From: Mycobacterium sp. GA-1841
GTDB lineage: Bacteria > Actinomycetota > Actinomycetes > Mycobacteriales > Mycobacteriaceae
Direction of reading: 5' to 3'
Length of the DNA stretch: 53,478 bases
NCBI RefSeq assembly: GCF_001954135.1
Contig: NZ_MBEQ01000061.1
Coordinates: 1 to 53,478 of the forward strand
A model generated the notes under the pieces. The model saw only the letters and a program-made list of their open reading frames with translations, was not told the origin of the DNA and searched no databases. Below are positions 1 to 7,554 of the stretch, piece by piece. Both the position numbers and the translations under genes were made by a program. Numbering within the stretch: the first letter of the stretch is position 1; every line of letters begins with the position of its first letter.

Positions 1-195
1 CCCGGTGAGGCTTACGGGTTTGAATCGGCGTGACCGGAAGGGCGCGTGGTGGGCGGGCCGGCACAGACGACGGGCACTGACGCGAGGTCATATTGTGCAC
101 GACGATGCCCGGCGCCGGGGGTGACACCCGGGAATTGGCCGAGACTGTCAGCGCCCTTCCGGTCACGCCGATTCAAACCCGTAAGCCTCACCGGG
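1..195. repeat. Perfect 45-bp inverted repeat with 105-bp spacer
   Basis: Bases 1-45 and 151-195 are exact reverse complements; the left arm starts CCCGGTGAGGCTTACGGG and the right arm ends with its complement. Identity stops at base 46/150, but the left arm may continue beyond the window. The spacer holds a separate palindrome, CCCGGCGCCGGG (108-119), and no gene. It lies just upstream of the first dioxygenase gene. Because an arm touches base 1, it may be the repeat at which an assembly broke, or a fold-back artefact, rather than a regulatory element. Confidence 0.85.
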
Positions 196-245
196 AACCT
201 GGTTAGCGTCGAACAGTCGTTGTAGCAGCCGCTTTCGAGGGGAGC

Positions 246-1190
246 GTGGCCATGCCTTCTTCTGTTTCCACCCGGGTCGAGGTGACGCCGTTGTCGGGCT
301 TCACCGGCGCACTGATCGAGGGAATCGATCTGTCGACGCCGTTGACGCCCGACCAGACCGCAGCGATCCGGGCGGCACTACACCAGTGGAAGGTGGTCTT
401 CTTCCGGGGACAGCAACTCGACCATGCGTCCCAGATCGCGTTCGGCGCACAGTTCGGTGAGGTGACGCCGGGGCATCCGTACGAGGGCGATTCTGCCCCA
501 GCCGGATTCCCGCAGATCCATACGGTCTCGCCGGCGGCCTACGATCACCGGTACGGCACAAAGTACCGCAAGCGGCAAAGCCCCAACGGACCCGGCTGGC
601 ACGCCGACGTCACACCGCTGATCAACCCGCCGTCGCATTCCATCCTTCGCGCCGAACGCGTACCCGACTACGGTGGCGACACCCAGTTCACCAATGTGGC
701 AGCGGTATACGCGGGGCTTTCCCCGTCGGTGCGGACACTGCTCGACGAGTTGCGTGCCGAGCACCGCTTCGGCACGACGACATCGGCCGAACGCAGCGCC
801 GAGAAGATCGGCGATCTGGTCCGCAGCAATCCGCTGGCCACCATCCACCCGGTCGTCCGCGTGCATCCGGAGACCGGGGAGAAGGTTCTCTACGTCAATC
901 CGTCCTTCACGCGCGAGATCGTCAATCTCTCGCCGCGGGAAAGCCGGCACCTGCTGGATCTGCTGTTCGAGGAGATCGCGCGCCCGGAGTACTCGGTGCG
1001 GTTCAAGTGGGAGCCCGGCAGTGTGGCGTTCTGGGACAACCGGGCCGCCCTGCACCTGGCCCCACGCGACTTCGAGCATGTCGAAGGTGACCGCGTGCTG
1101 CACCGGATCACGTTGGTCGGTGACATTCCCGTCGGGCCCGACGGTGTTGCCTCGGAGTCGATTTCGGGCGATTACTTCGGAGCCGCCTGA
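246..1190 (+). CDS. TauD/TfdA-family Fe(II)/2-oxoglutarate dioxygenase (copy 1 of the organosulfur operon)
   Basis: This 314-residue protein is of usual length for TauD/alkylsulfatase-type dioxygenases, which hydroxylate sulfonates or sulfate esters next to sulfur and so release sulfite or sulfate. The iron triad is visible as H119-A-D121 (in WHADVTP) and distal H270 (in WDNRAALHLA). R287 in HRITL is the expected 2-oxoglutarate anchor. Start is GTG with a purine-rich GAGGGGAGC just upstream. It is the first gene of an operon with permease, ATPase, binding protein and a second dioxygenase, which argues for a sulfur-scavenging role. Substrate cannot be told from sequence; an alkylsulfatase like M. 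tuberculosis Rv3406 is equally possible. Confidence 0.9.
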   Translation: MAMPSSVSTRVEVTPLSGFTGALIEGIDLSTPLTPDQTAAIRAALHQWKVVFFRGQQLDHASQIAFGAQFGEVTPGHPYEGDSAPAGFPQIHTVSPAAYDHRYGTKYRKRQSPNGPGWHADVTPLINPPSHSILRAERVPDYGGDTQFTNVAAVYAGLSPSVRTLLDELRAEHRFGTTTSAERSAEKIGDLVRSNPLATIHPVVRVHPETGEKVLYVNPSFTREIVNLSPRESRHLLDLLFEEIARPEYSVRFKWEPGSVAFWDNRAALHLAPRDFEHVEGDRVLHRITLVGDIPVGPDGVASESISGDYFGAA

Positions 1191-1191
1191 G

Positions 1192-2055
1192 ATGGCCACG
1201 GTGTTGTCGCGGCCGGCTCGCGCCACGGATGGCGTCGGCGTAGCCGGACTGGTCGATCCGCGGGCCGCGGTTCGCCGGGCACAACGCAAGCCGCCGGTGC
1301 CGCGGTCGGTCCAACGTCTGCTGGGCCCGCTCCTGCTGGTCGGGCTGTGGCAACTGCTCTCGACTGTCGGCATCTTCGACGAGCGCACGGTGCCGCCGCC
1401 GACGCGGGTGCTCGCGGCCGCATGGGCCCTGATCGCGGACGGAACGTTCTCCGAGCACCTGACGGCCAGTCTGTTGCGGGTCGGATACGGACTGGTTTTC
1501 GGCATCGCGCTCGGGCTGGGCCTGGCCCTGATCTCGGGACTGTCGCGGATCGGAGAAAACTTCGTCGACGCCAATATGGAGGTGCTGCGGGCGGTTCCGA
1601 ACTTCGCACTGGTGCCGCTGCTGATCGTCTGGTTCGGTATCAGCGAGGTCCCGAAGGTCCTGCTGATCACCCTGGCGGTCGCGGTCGCGATCTACATCAA
1701 CACGTTCAGCGCGATCCGCAGTGTCGACGCCGCCCTCGTGGAGGCGGCGCGCTCCTTCGGCGCCGGCCGCGCCGAGATGATCTACCGCGTCATCATTCCC
1801 GGTTCGCTGCCCGGGTTTCTCGTCGGTCTGCGCCTGGCGCTGACCGCTTCGTGGTTGTCGTTGATCTTTGCCGAGACGATCAACGCCAAGAAGGGCCTGG
1901 GTCGGATGATGACCGATGCGCGCGAGTACTTCCAGATCGACGTCGTGTTCGTGTTGATCGCGGTCTACGCGATCCTGGGCTTGATCTCGATCCTGGTGGT
2001 CCGCTTCCTCGAAGGCCGGTTGCTCAGCTGGAGACGCGCCTATGACGGTGAGTGA
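1192..2055 (+). CDS. ABC transporter permease, SsuC/TauC type
   Basis: Inner-membrane permease of 287 residues for uptake of sulfonates, taurine or related compounds. After a basic N-terminal stretch it has about six membrane segments (first LLGPLLLVGLWQLL) and the binding-protein-dependent permease EAA-like loop around EAARSFGAGRAEMIYRVIIP, which contacts the ATPase. The ATG at 1192 lies one base after the dioxygenase stop, so the genes are translationally coupled; a longer upstream reading in the same frame would overlap the dioxygenase and is rejected. Its end overlaps the next gene by 14 bases. Confidence 0.9.
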   Translation: MATVLSRPARATDGVGVAGLVDPRAAVRRAQRKPPVPRSVQRLLGPLLLVGLWQLLSTVGIFDERTVPPPTRVLAAAWALIADGTFSEHLTASLLRVGYGLVFGIALGLGLALISGLSRIGENFVDANMEVLRAVPNFALVPLLIVWFGISEVPKVLLITLAVAVAIYINTFSAIRSVDAALVEAARSFGAGRAEMIYRVIIPGSLPGFLVGLRLALTASWLSLIFAETINAKKGLGRMMTDAREYFQIDVVFVLIAVYAILGLISILVVRFLEGRLLSWRRAYDGE

Positions 2056-2785
2056 GGCGGTGGCCAGTGCCGTCGGCGTGTCATCGGTGGTGATCGCCCG
2101 CGACATTCGGAAACGGTTCGGGGACCACGTGATTCTCGACGGGCTGAACCTGGAGATCCGGGCCGGCGAATTCGTCGCGTTGCTGGGCCGCAGCGGTTCG
2201 GGCAAGAGCACCTTCCTGCGGGCCCTGGGCGCCCTCGACAGTGACGTGGAGGGCTACTTGCGGGTGCCCGAGCGACGGGCGATCGTGTTCCAAGACCCGC
2301 GGTTGCTGCCGTGGCAGCGGGTGCTGGCGAACGTGACGGTCGGGCTGCCCGCCAACGGCGCTGTGCGACAGCAGGCCTTGGCCGCCCTCGGCGAGGTGAA
2401 CCTGGCCGACAAGGCGAAGGTGTGGCCGCGCACGCTGTCCGGTGGGGAGGCGCAGCGGGTGGCGCTGGCCCGCGCCCTGGTGCGGGAGCCTCAACTGCTG
2501 CTGCTCGACGAACCATTCGGCGCACTCGATGCGTTGACCCGGATCAAGATGCACGGGTTGTTGATGGACCTGTACCGCAGGCACACCCCCGCCGTCCTGC
2601 TGGTCACTCACGATGTCGACGAGGCAATCGCTCTCGCCGACCGCGTGATCGTGCTGACCGATGGAGTCATATCACTCGATGTCGAGGTCACGGTCCCGAA
2701 GCCGCGTGCCCGCGACACCCATGAATTCGCCACGCTGCGAAAGCGATTGCTCTCCGAACTCGGTGTATCCGAAGACAAGGAATAG
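2042..2785 (+). CDS. ABC transporter ATP-binding protein, SsuB/TauB type
   Basis: Cytoplasmic ATPase of 247 residues that powers the adjacent importer. Walker A is GRSGSGKST (residues 49-57), the Q-loop is in IVFQDPRLLP, the ABC signature is LSGGEAQR (132-139), Walker B is LLLLDE (152-157) and the H-loop is VTHDVDEA. The FQDPRLLPW pattern is typical of the nitrate/sulfonate/taurine subfamily. The start overlaps the end of the permease gene by 14 bases and the substrate-binding protein follows after 5 bases, so the three form one transporter unit. Confidence 0.92.
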   Translation: MTVSEAVASAVGVSSVVIARDIRKRFGDHVILDGLNLEIRAGEFVALLGRSGSGKSTFLRALGALDSDVEGYLRVPERRAIVFQDPRLLPWQRVLANVTVGLPANGAVRQQALAALGEVNLADKAKVWPRTLSGGEAQRVALARALVREPQLLLLDEPFGALDALTRIKMHGLLMDLYRRHTPAVLLVTHDVDEAIALADRVIVLTDGVISLDVEVTVPKPRARDTHEFATLRKRLLSELGVSEDKE

Positions 2786-2790
2786 GTCAG

Positions 2791-3861
2791 ATGCCATCTG
2801 GTGGTCGAGCATGGCGCGGAACGGCCGCGCTGCTGTTGATTCCGTTGTTGCTCAGTGCCTGCGGGCTCTCCGACGACGAGGGCGGGGACGCCATCGACAC
2901 GGTGAAGATCGCGACCGACTCCGAGGTGCCGCCGGGTACCAAGCTCATCGTCGCCGAGCAGAACGGGACGCAGTCACTGCCGTGGAATCTCGCCAATGCC
3001 GGGCAGGGAACGCCCTATGAGGTCGATTTCGCCGACTTCAGTGGCGGCGCTGCGGTCATCGAGGCGCTGCGCTCCGGGGCGGCCGACGTCGGATCGATCG
3101 GTGAGGCGCCGGTGCCGATCGCGGTCGACAGCGGGGTCACCGATCTGGTGACCATCGGGCTGCAGGCCAATCCCGGTACCAGTGGCGGTTATTACCTGGT
3201 GGCCCGCCCCGACAGCGGTGTGGACACGATCGAGGATCTTCGCGGTAAACGAGTGGCGTACCCGCCGGGTTCCGGCCGCCACATGATCACCGCAGCGTTG
3301 CTCAAGCGCCACGGACTAGATCTGAAGACCGATGTGCAGCCGGTAGAACTGGCCGGGGCAGAGGTGGTTCCGACGTTCGCCGCCGGCGCGGTCGACGCCG
3401 CCATCGTGCTCGGCAATCAGTACTACCAACTGGGGGAGCCGCCGATCCTGGGTGACGGCAAGGGCATCAACACCGGCATCCAGACGCTGATTGTGCGCCG
3501 CGATGTGCTCGACGACCCGGCCAAGGTGGCGGCGATCGGCGACTACGTCGGGCGGGCGGTCGCGGCCAACAACTGGAAGGACACCCACGCCGATCAGTGG
3601 ATCGACCAGTACTACGTCAAGGTGCAGGGAATCACGTTCGAGCAGGGCAAGAAACTCTACGAAGAGGACGGGATCGCGTCGTACTACCCGATCGACGCGG
3701 ATTCCACGGCCTTGTTCCAAACCGTCGCCGACGGTCTGCGCGACACCGGGACGATCAAGTCCCACGTCGATGTCGCGGCGTATGTGGACGGCCGCTACAA
3801 CGACATCGTCACCGCACAAAACGAACTCGACGGCGTCACACCGAAATCGCTCAATTCGTAA
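2791..3861 (+). CDS. ABC transporter substrate-binding lipoprotein, SsuA/TauA type
   Basis: This 356-residue protein has a lipoprotein signal with lipobox LLSAC (lipidated Cys at about residue 24), so it should be anchored outside the membrane and deliver ligand to the permease. The rest is the two-lobed NMT1/SsuA fold; recognisable stretches are SGGAAVIEALRSGAADVGS, IEDLRGKRVAYPPGSGRH and AAIVLGNQYYQ. Members of this family bind alkanesulfonates, taurine, sulfate esters or aromatic sulfonates; the ligand here is not determinable. It is fourth in the operon, followed 29 bases later by the second dioxygenase. Confidence 0.9.
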   Translation: MPSGGRAWRGTAALLLIPLLLSACGLSDDEGGDAIDTVKIATDSEVPPGTKLIVAEQNGTQSLPWNLANAGQGTPYEVDFADFSGGAAVIEALRSGAADVGSIGEAPVPIAVDSGVTDLVTIGLQANPGTSGGYYLVARPDSGVDTIEDLRGKRVAYPPGSGRHMITAALLKRHGLDLKTDVQPVELAGAEVVPTFAAGAVDAAIVLGNQYYQLGEPPILGDGKGINTGIQTLIVRRDVLDDPAKVAAIGDYVGRAVAANNWKDTHADQWIDQYYVKVQGITFEQGKKLYEEDGIASYYPIDADSTALFQTVADGLRDTGTIKSHVDVAAYVDGRYNDIVTAQNELDGVTPKSLNS

Positions 3862-3890
3862 CGAATCCGAACACACTCAGGGGAACACAG

Positions 3891-4808
3891 ATGACGCAAG
3901 TGGCATCCGCTCTCACCGTCCGGCCGCAGTCCGGCTGGACCGGTGCCGAAATCGACGGAATCGACCTCACCGCACCGTTATTCGACGACCATGTGGCCGA
4001 AATCCGTGCTGCGCTGCTCAAGTGGAAAGTGGTGTTCTTCCGCGACCAGTTCATCGGTCATGATGACCACCTGCGGCTGGCCCGGGCCTTCGGCGCTCCG
4101 ACGCCGGCGCATCCATTGTTCGATTCGATCCCGGACCCGGACTATCCGACGATCTATCCGATCTTCGCCGACCGGTTCAAGGCCCGCTACGGCAGCAGCC
4201 GCGGCTTCGACAAGGCCAACTGGCATGCCGATGTGACCGCGGCCGTGAATCCGCCTGCCGCATCGATCCTTCGGGCCGAGGTGATCCCGCCCTACGGCGG
4301 CGACACCCAGTGGTCCAACACGGTCGCGGCCTATGACGGATTGTCCGCGCCGTTGCAGAAGCTGGCCGACGGCCTGCGGGCGGTGCACCGGTTCGCGCCA
4401 CCCGAGGGTGCCACGGCCACCGACGACTATCGACGTCGGGTGAGTCGGCGGCCGCTGCTCACCGAGCACCCGGTGGTTCGGGTGCATCCCGAGACGGGCG
4501 AGAAGGCGCTCTACGTCAACCCTGGGTTCACCAGTCACATCGTCGACGTGTCACCGCACGAGAGCCGGCGCCTGCTCGGGTTGTTCTACGACGAACTGGT
4601 GCGCCCCGAGTACACCGTGCGGTTCAAGTGGGAACCGGGCAGCATCGCGTTCTGGGACAACCGCTCGACCGTCCATCTCGCCCCGTCGGATCTCACCGGT
4701 GAACACGACCGCCGGTTGTACCGGGTGACGTTGGTCGGTGACGTGCCGAACGGCCCCGATGGCCGCCCCTCGACAGCTTTGGACGGTGAGCCTTTCGAAG
4801 CCATCTAG
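3891..4808 (+). CDS. TauD/TfdA-family Fe(II)/2-oxoglutarate dioxygenase (copy 2 of the organosulfur operon)
   Basis: A 305-residue paralogue of the first gene in the operon, with H112-A-D114 (WHADVTA), distal His in AFWDNRSTVHLAP and the C-terminal Arg in YRVTLVGD. The two copies share long stretches such as VRVHPETGEKALYVNP but differ across the substrate region between residues ~75 and 110, suggesting two substrates served by one importer. The ATG at 3891 follows a GGGGAA ribosome-binding site; a longer reading in the same frame would run through the binding-protein gene and is rejected. It ends the operon, convergent with yaaA. Confidence 0.9.
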   Translation: MTQVASALTVRPQSGWTGAEIDGIDLTAPLFDDHVAEIRAALLKWKVVFFRDQFIGHDDHLRLARAFGAPTPAHPLFDSIPDPDYPTIYPIFADRFKARYGSSRGFDKANWHADVTAAVNPPAASILRAEVIPPYGGDTQWSNTVAAYDGLSAPLQKLADGLRAVHRFAPPEGATATDDYRRRVSRRPLLTEHPVVRVHPETGEKALYVNPGFTSHIVDVSPHESRRLLGLFYDELVRPEYTVRFKWEPGSIAFWDNRSTVHLAPSDLTGEHDRRLYRVTLVGDVPNGPDGRPSTALDGEPFEAI

Positions 4809-4815
4809 CGCGGCC

Positions 4816-5565
4816 TCAACCTGCCGGCACCACAATCGTCAGTTCGTCGCCGTCACGTTCGACGTTCATGCCCGCCCGACGGGCGACGGTGGCGACTGCG
4901 GCTGCGCTGTCCGGCTCGGCGCGTGAGCTGACCAAGGCTCGGGCCAGGTGACCTTTGTGGGCCTTGTTGAAGTGGCTGACCACGGTGAGGTGACCGTCGG
5001 GATGCTCGGCGAGCACTTGCGCGCGGACCGCTCCGGGGACACGGCCCAGCCCGGCGTAGGAGCCGGACCGCAGATCGACGAGCAACTCGCGGGTGGAAAG
5101 CTCGGCCAGCACCGGCTCCAGTACCGGCCGCCAGCGTTTGGCGAGGCCTGGTTGGCCGGGCAGCTTCGATGATGCCGACAGCCGGTAGGCGGGCACCAGA
5201 TCGTCGGCCCGCAATAGGCCGAACAACGCCGATCCGACGGCCAGCCGGGTGCGGGCGCGAGCGGCGGCCTGGCCGCGCAACGAGCCGACGTCCAGCGCGT
5301 CGTACAGCACGCCGGTATACCGCTCGATGGCGGGCATCGTGGGTGCTCGGCGAAGCGCGGCGTTTCGCTCGATCTCCGCATCCTGAGCGGCCGAGATACC
5401 CAACGCCGTGCGGCAGGCCGGCGGGTCCGCGGCGAGCGCGACCAGTTCGTCGATCAATGACCGGCGAAGCGGCGTGAGTTCCGGTGAGCTCAGGCGGTCC
5501 AGCTGGATCGGCGGTCCGTCCCCGCCGGTGCGCTTGGTCTCCGACGGAGGGAGGAGCACGATCAC
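4816..5565 (-). CDS. yaaA: YaaA-family (DUF328) peroxide-stress protein
   Basis: A 249-residue cytoplasmic protein of the YaaA/UPF0246 family. The N-terminal MIVLLPPSETK and the internal VDLRSGSYAGLGR and VVSHFNKAHKGHLAR blocks are family hallmarks. In E. coli YaaA limits intracellular free iron and protects DNA from peroxide; a DNA-binding helix-hairpin-helix-like element has been described. The gene is alone on the minus strand, convergent with the dioxygenase operon (7-base gap), so it looks like an independent transcription unit. Confidence 0.85.
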   Translation of the reverse strand: MIVLLPPSETKRTGGDGPPIQLDRLSSPELTPLRRSLIDELVALAADPPACRTALGISAAQDAEIERNAALRRAPTMPAIERYTGVLYDALDVGSLRGQAAARARTRLAVGSALFGLLRADDLVPAYRLSASSKLPGQPGLAKRWRPVLEPVLAELSTRELLVDLRSGSYAGLGRVPGAVRAQVLAEHPDGHLTVVSHFNKAHKGHLARALVSSRAEPDSAAAVATVARRAGMNVERDGDELTIVVPAG

Positions 5566-5618
5566 ACGCCGACGTTATCCGACCGGGTGTGACGCACCGA
5601 CGACCGACAGGTGTGATC

Positions 5619-6233
5619 TCAGATGGCGACCGGAGCCGGATCCTCGGGCGCCGGGGGAGCCGGCGGCGGCGGGACGTCCAGCACGATCGGTGCCGGCGCG
5701 GCCATGGGGTCGACCGGGGCCATGGGGTCGGCCGGTGGCGGGGGTGCGAACGGGTCGATGGGTGCCGGGGCGGCCATCAGCTCGACCGGGGCGGGTGCGT
5801 CGACGGGCGGCGGCGGAGGTGCAAACGGGTCGAGCGGAGCCGGAGGCTCGGGTGCTTCTTCCGGCACGGGCAGGTACATGTGGTGGCTGAACTGGCGTTG
5901 GTATGCGCCACCGCCGCCGATCCGCACCCCATGCCCGCCTTCACCCGAGGACACCGGCGTGCCGTCGGGCAGGGTCACGGCAGTGTGGCCGTTGTTCCAG
6001 CCGATTACGAGGGCGCCGGGCTGGGTACCGTACTTGAACCCGCGGGCCAGGAGCGCGCGCTCCTGGTTTCCGGTGTTGAACCGGTCTCCGTAGACCGGTC
6101 GACCGGTGGCCGCGTTGCTGACCCAGGAAGCCAGGCCCGAGCAGTCGGTGCCCGCCGGGGAGTCTCCACCGGAGATGTACGGCGTGCCCGATACCTGCTG
6201 GACAAGCGCCATAAGCGTGGCGATAGCAAACAT
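5619..6233 (-). CDS. NlpC/P60-like cell-wall hydrolase with Pro-rich C-terminal tail
   Basis: A 204-residue protein. Residues ~10-118 are an NlpC/P60-type fold with the nucleophile Cys31 in GTDCSGLASWV and probable His83 in NNGHTAVTL, so unlike the ripD-type gene in this window it keeps catalytic residues. Residues ~125-204 are a low-complexity tail of PAPIDPFAPPPP-type repeats, often seen in mycobacterial surface proteins. No convincing signal peptide is encoded from the ATG chosen; the frame stays open upstream for some codons but offers no obvious start codon, so the export route is unclear. A palindrome lies about 50 bases upstream of the start. Confidence 0.75.
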   Translation of the reverse strand: MFAIATLMALVQQVSGTPYISGGDSPAGTDCSGLASWVSNAATGRPVYGDRFNTGNQERALLARGFKYGTQPGALVIGWNNGHTAVTLPDGTPVSSGEGGHGVRIGGGGAYQRQFSHHMYLPVPEEAPEPPAPLDPFAPPPPPVDAPAPVELMAAPAPIDPFAPPPPADPMAPVDPMAAPAPIVLDVPPPPAPPAPEDPAPVAI

Positions 6234-6282
6234 GCGGCCGGACGCTAGCAGAGCCGTTTTTACCCCGGCAAAATATGTGATT

Positions 6283-6296
6283 CCGGTTACAACCGG
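6283..6296. promoter_or_regulatory. Perfect palindrome CCGGTT-AC-AACCGG upstream of the NlpC/P60 gene
   Basis: CCGGTTACAACCGG is a 6-2-6 inverted repeat 50-63 bases upstream of the NlpC/P60 start codon (minus strand). Its position fits an operator, but no partner regulator is encoded beside it. Confidence 0.35.
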
Positions 6297-6500
6297 TAGT
6301 TGATATGGAGTGCTTCACGCATCGGCAGATTGAGTGCGGCTGTCCGCGCATGCAATTCGGTTGCCAGAAAGCAGTGTGTGACCGACGGTCGGCATGCGGT
6401 CTGGCGATCGTCCAATAGTGGTGCGGCAGTGAGCTTATGCGTCCATCGTAGGTGTGGTCATCGGCCCTCACTCATCCTTCTCGTAGATGAATACTGTTGA

Positions 6501-6686
6501 TTGTCAAGGGCTTTCATCCTGGTGCTGGGTTGCGTTCGTTGTCCGGCATGCGGTTGTGGTGTCCCTGCGGCGCGGTGGTGTGTCGATTGTGCGCTCGAGT
6601 CGGGGCGCGGCGGTTTCGGCAACGTCGTGGCAGCTTCGGGCGGTGGCTGGATCAGGATGGTGGTATCCCGAAGACCGGACGCATGA
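6501..6686 (+). CDS. Possible small cysteine-rich protein (doubtful)
   Basis: A 61-codon frame starting with TTG. It encodes LGCVRCPACGCGV followed by WCVDCALE, giving six Cys in a spacing that could bind zinc, then a Gly-rich low-complexity end. No ribosome-binding site is evident and the family is not recognised. It could equally be chance in GC-rich DNA or a remnant of a larger gene. Confidence 0.15.
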   Translation: MSRAFILVLGCVRCPACGCGVPAARWCVDCALESGRGGFGNVVAASGGGWIRMVVSRRPDA

Positions 6687-6711
6687 CGACGTGTGGCGGG
6701 CGTCACCGACG

Positions 6712-6739
6712 TTGACATGCAGCTGTGCGGCTGCATAAT
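6712..6739 (+). promoter_or_regulatory. Sigma-A-like promoter with embedded operator for the ArsR-SRPBCC gene
   Basis: TTGACA (6712-6717) and CATAAT (6734-6739) are separated by 16 bases, close to the vegetative consensus. The spacer is almost filled by a perfect 7-6-7 inverted repeat ATGCAGC-TGTGCG-GCTGCAT (6717-6736). A dimeric repressor bound there would block RNA polymerase, and the gene beginning 40 bases downstream encodes an ArsR-type DNA-binding domain, so autoregulation is likely. Confidence 0.65.
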
Positions 6740-6780
6740 CACGAGTGGCATCCGGTCGGTTGCGTTTGGTGTGTGGAGAG

Positions 6781-7554
6781 ATGATGGACACGGTCTTCAA
6801 GGCCCTGGCAGATCCGAGTCGACGGCTGCTTCTCGACAGCCTCAATGACCGCGACGGCCAGAGCCTGCGTGAGTTGTGCAGTGGTCTGGCGATGGCCCGC
6901 CAGTCGGTCAGCAAGCATCTGGCGGTGCTCGAGGCGGCGCATCTCGTCACGACCGTTCGTCAGGGCCGGGAAAAGCTGCACTACCTCAATGCCGAACCGA
7001 TCAACGCCATCGCGGATCGCTGGATCGACCGCTACGACGCCGCCAGGGTGCACACCCTCACGGATCTGACGACGGTATTGGAGACCTCCGTCGCGGCTGC
7101 CGGCTTCGAATACACCACCTACATCCGGACCACTCCGGAACGGCTGTGGCAGGGGATCACCAGTCCGGCATACTCCCGCGGCTACCTGGGACACGCCATC
7201 GAGTCGGAGTGGCAGCGCGGTTCGTCATACATCTGGGTCGAGGACGGGCTTCGCATCGACGATTCCGAGCAGGTGATCGTGGAATCGGATCCGTATCAGC
7301 GGTTGGCATTCACCTACCCGACTTTCACACCCGCCTTGCACCACGCCGCGGATGTGAGTGAGGAAGCGATCTCCCTGGCCGCCGCCGAGTCTCGGTCAAA
7401 GGTGTCCTTCGACATCGAAACCGTCGGGGATCAGGTGAAGCTCACCGTGATCCACGACGGTTTCGATCCGAACAGCATTGTCCGAGAGATGGTTTCGCGC
7501 AGTTGGCCGTTCAAACTAGCCAACCTCAAATCCGGTCTCGAACAGGCCGTCTAG
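6781..7554 (+). CDS. ArsR-family HTH fused to an SRPBCC (AHSA1-like) domain
   Basis: A 257-residue protein. Residues ~1-95 are a winged helix of ArsR type ([17 protein letters not shown]; recognition helix around [13 protein letters not shown]). Residues ~110-257 are an SRPBCC/AHSA1 ligand-binding fold ([17 protein letters not shown]). No arsenic/metal Cys motif is seen, so the ligand is probably a small organic molecule sensed by the SRPBCC cavity. The ATG at 6781 is preceded by GTGTGGAGAG. Its 3' end overlaps the convergent mmpL stop by 4 bases. The same two domains are encoded as separate overlapping genes at 27664-28436. Confidence 0.85.
   Translation: MMDTVFKALADPSRRLLLDSLNDRDGQSLRELCSGLAMARQSVSKHLAVLEAAHLVTTVRQGREKLHYLNAEPINAIADRWIDRYDAARVHTLTDLTTVLETSVAAAGFEYTTYIRTTPERLWQGITSPAYSRGYLGHAIESEWQRGSSYIWVEDGLRIDDSEQVIVESDPYQRLAFTYPTFTPALHHAADVSEEAISLAAAESRSKVSFDIETVGDQVKLTVIHDGFDPNSIVREMVSRSWPFKLANLKSGLEQAV

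Larger units (their letters stand above)
6234..6780. other. 547-base intergenic region with two regulatory palindromes
   Basis: No convincing protein gene is present. The left part holds the probable promoter of the NlpC/P60 gene, with the palindrome at 6283-6296. The right end holds the promoter/operator of the ArsR-SRPBCC gene (6712-6739). The middle contains only short open frames. One, a TTG-initiated frame at 6501-6686, encodes a cysteine cluster (CVRCPACGCG then CVDC) and is noted separately. Confidence 0.6.

Noticed and set aside
378..2211. Long minus-strand open frames opposite the dioxygenase and permease genes
   Set aside because: They are antisense to well-supported genes, have Arg/Pro/Gln-rich compositions typical of GC-rich shadow frames, and show no motif.
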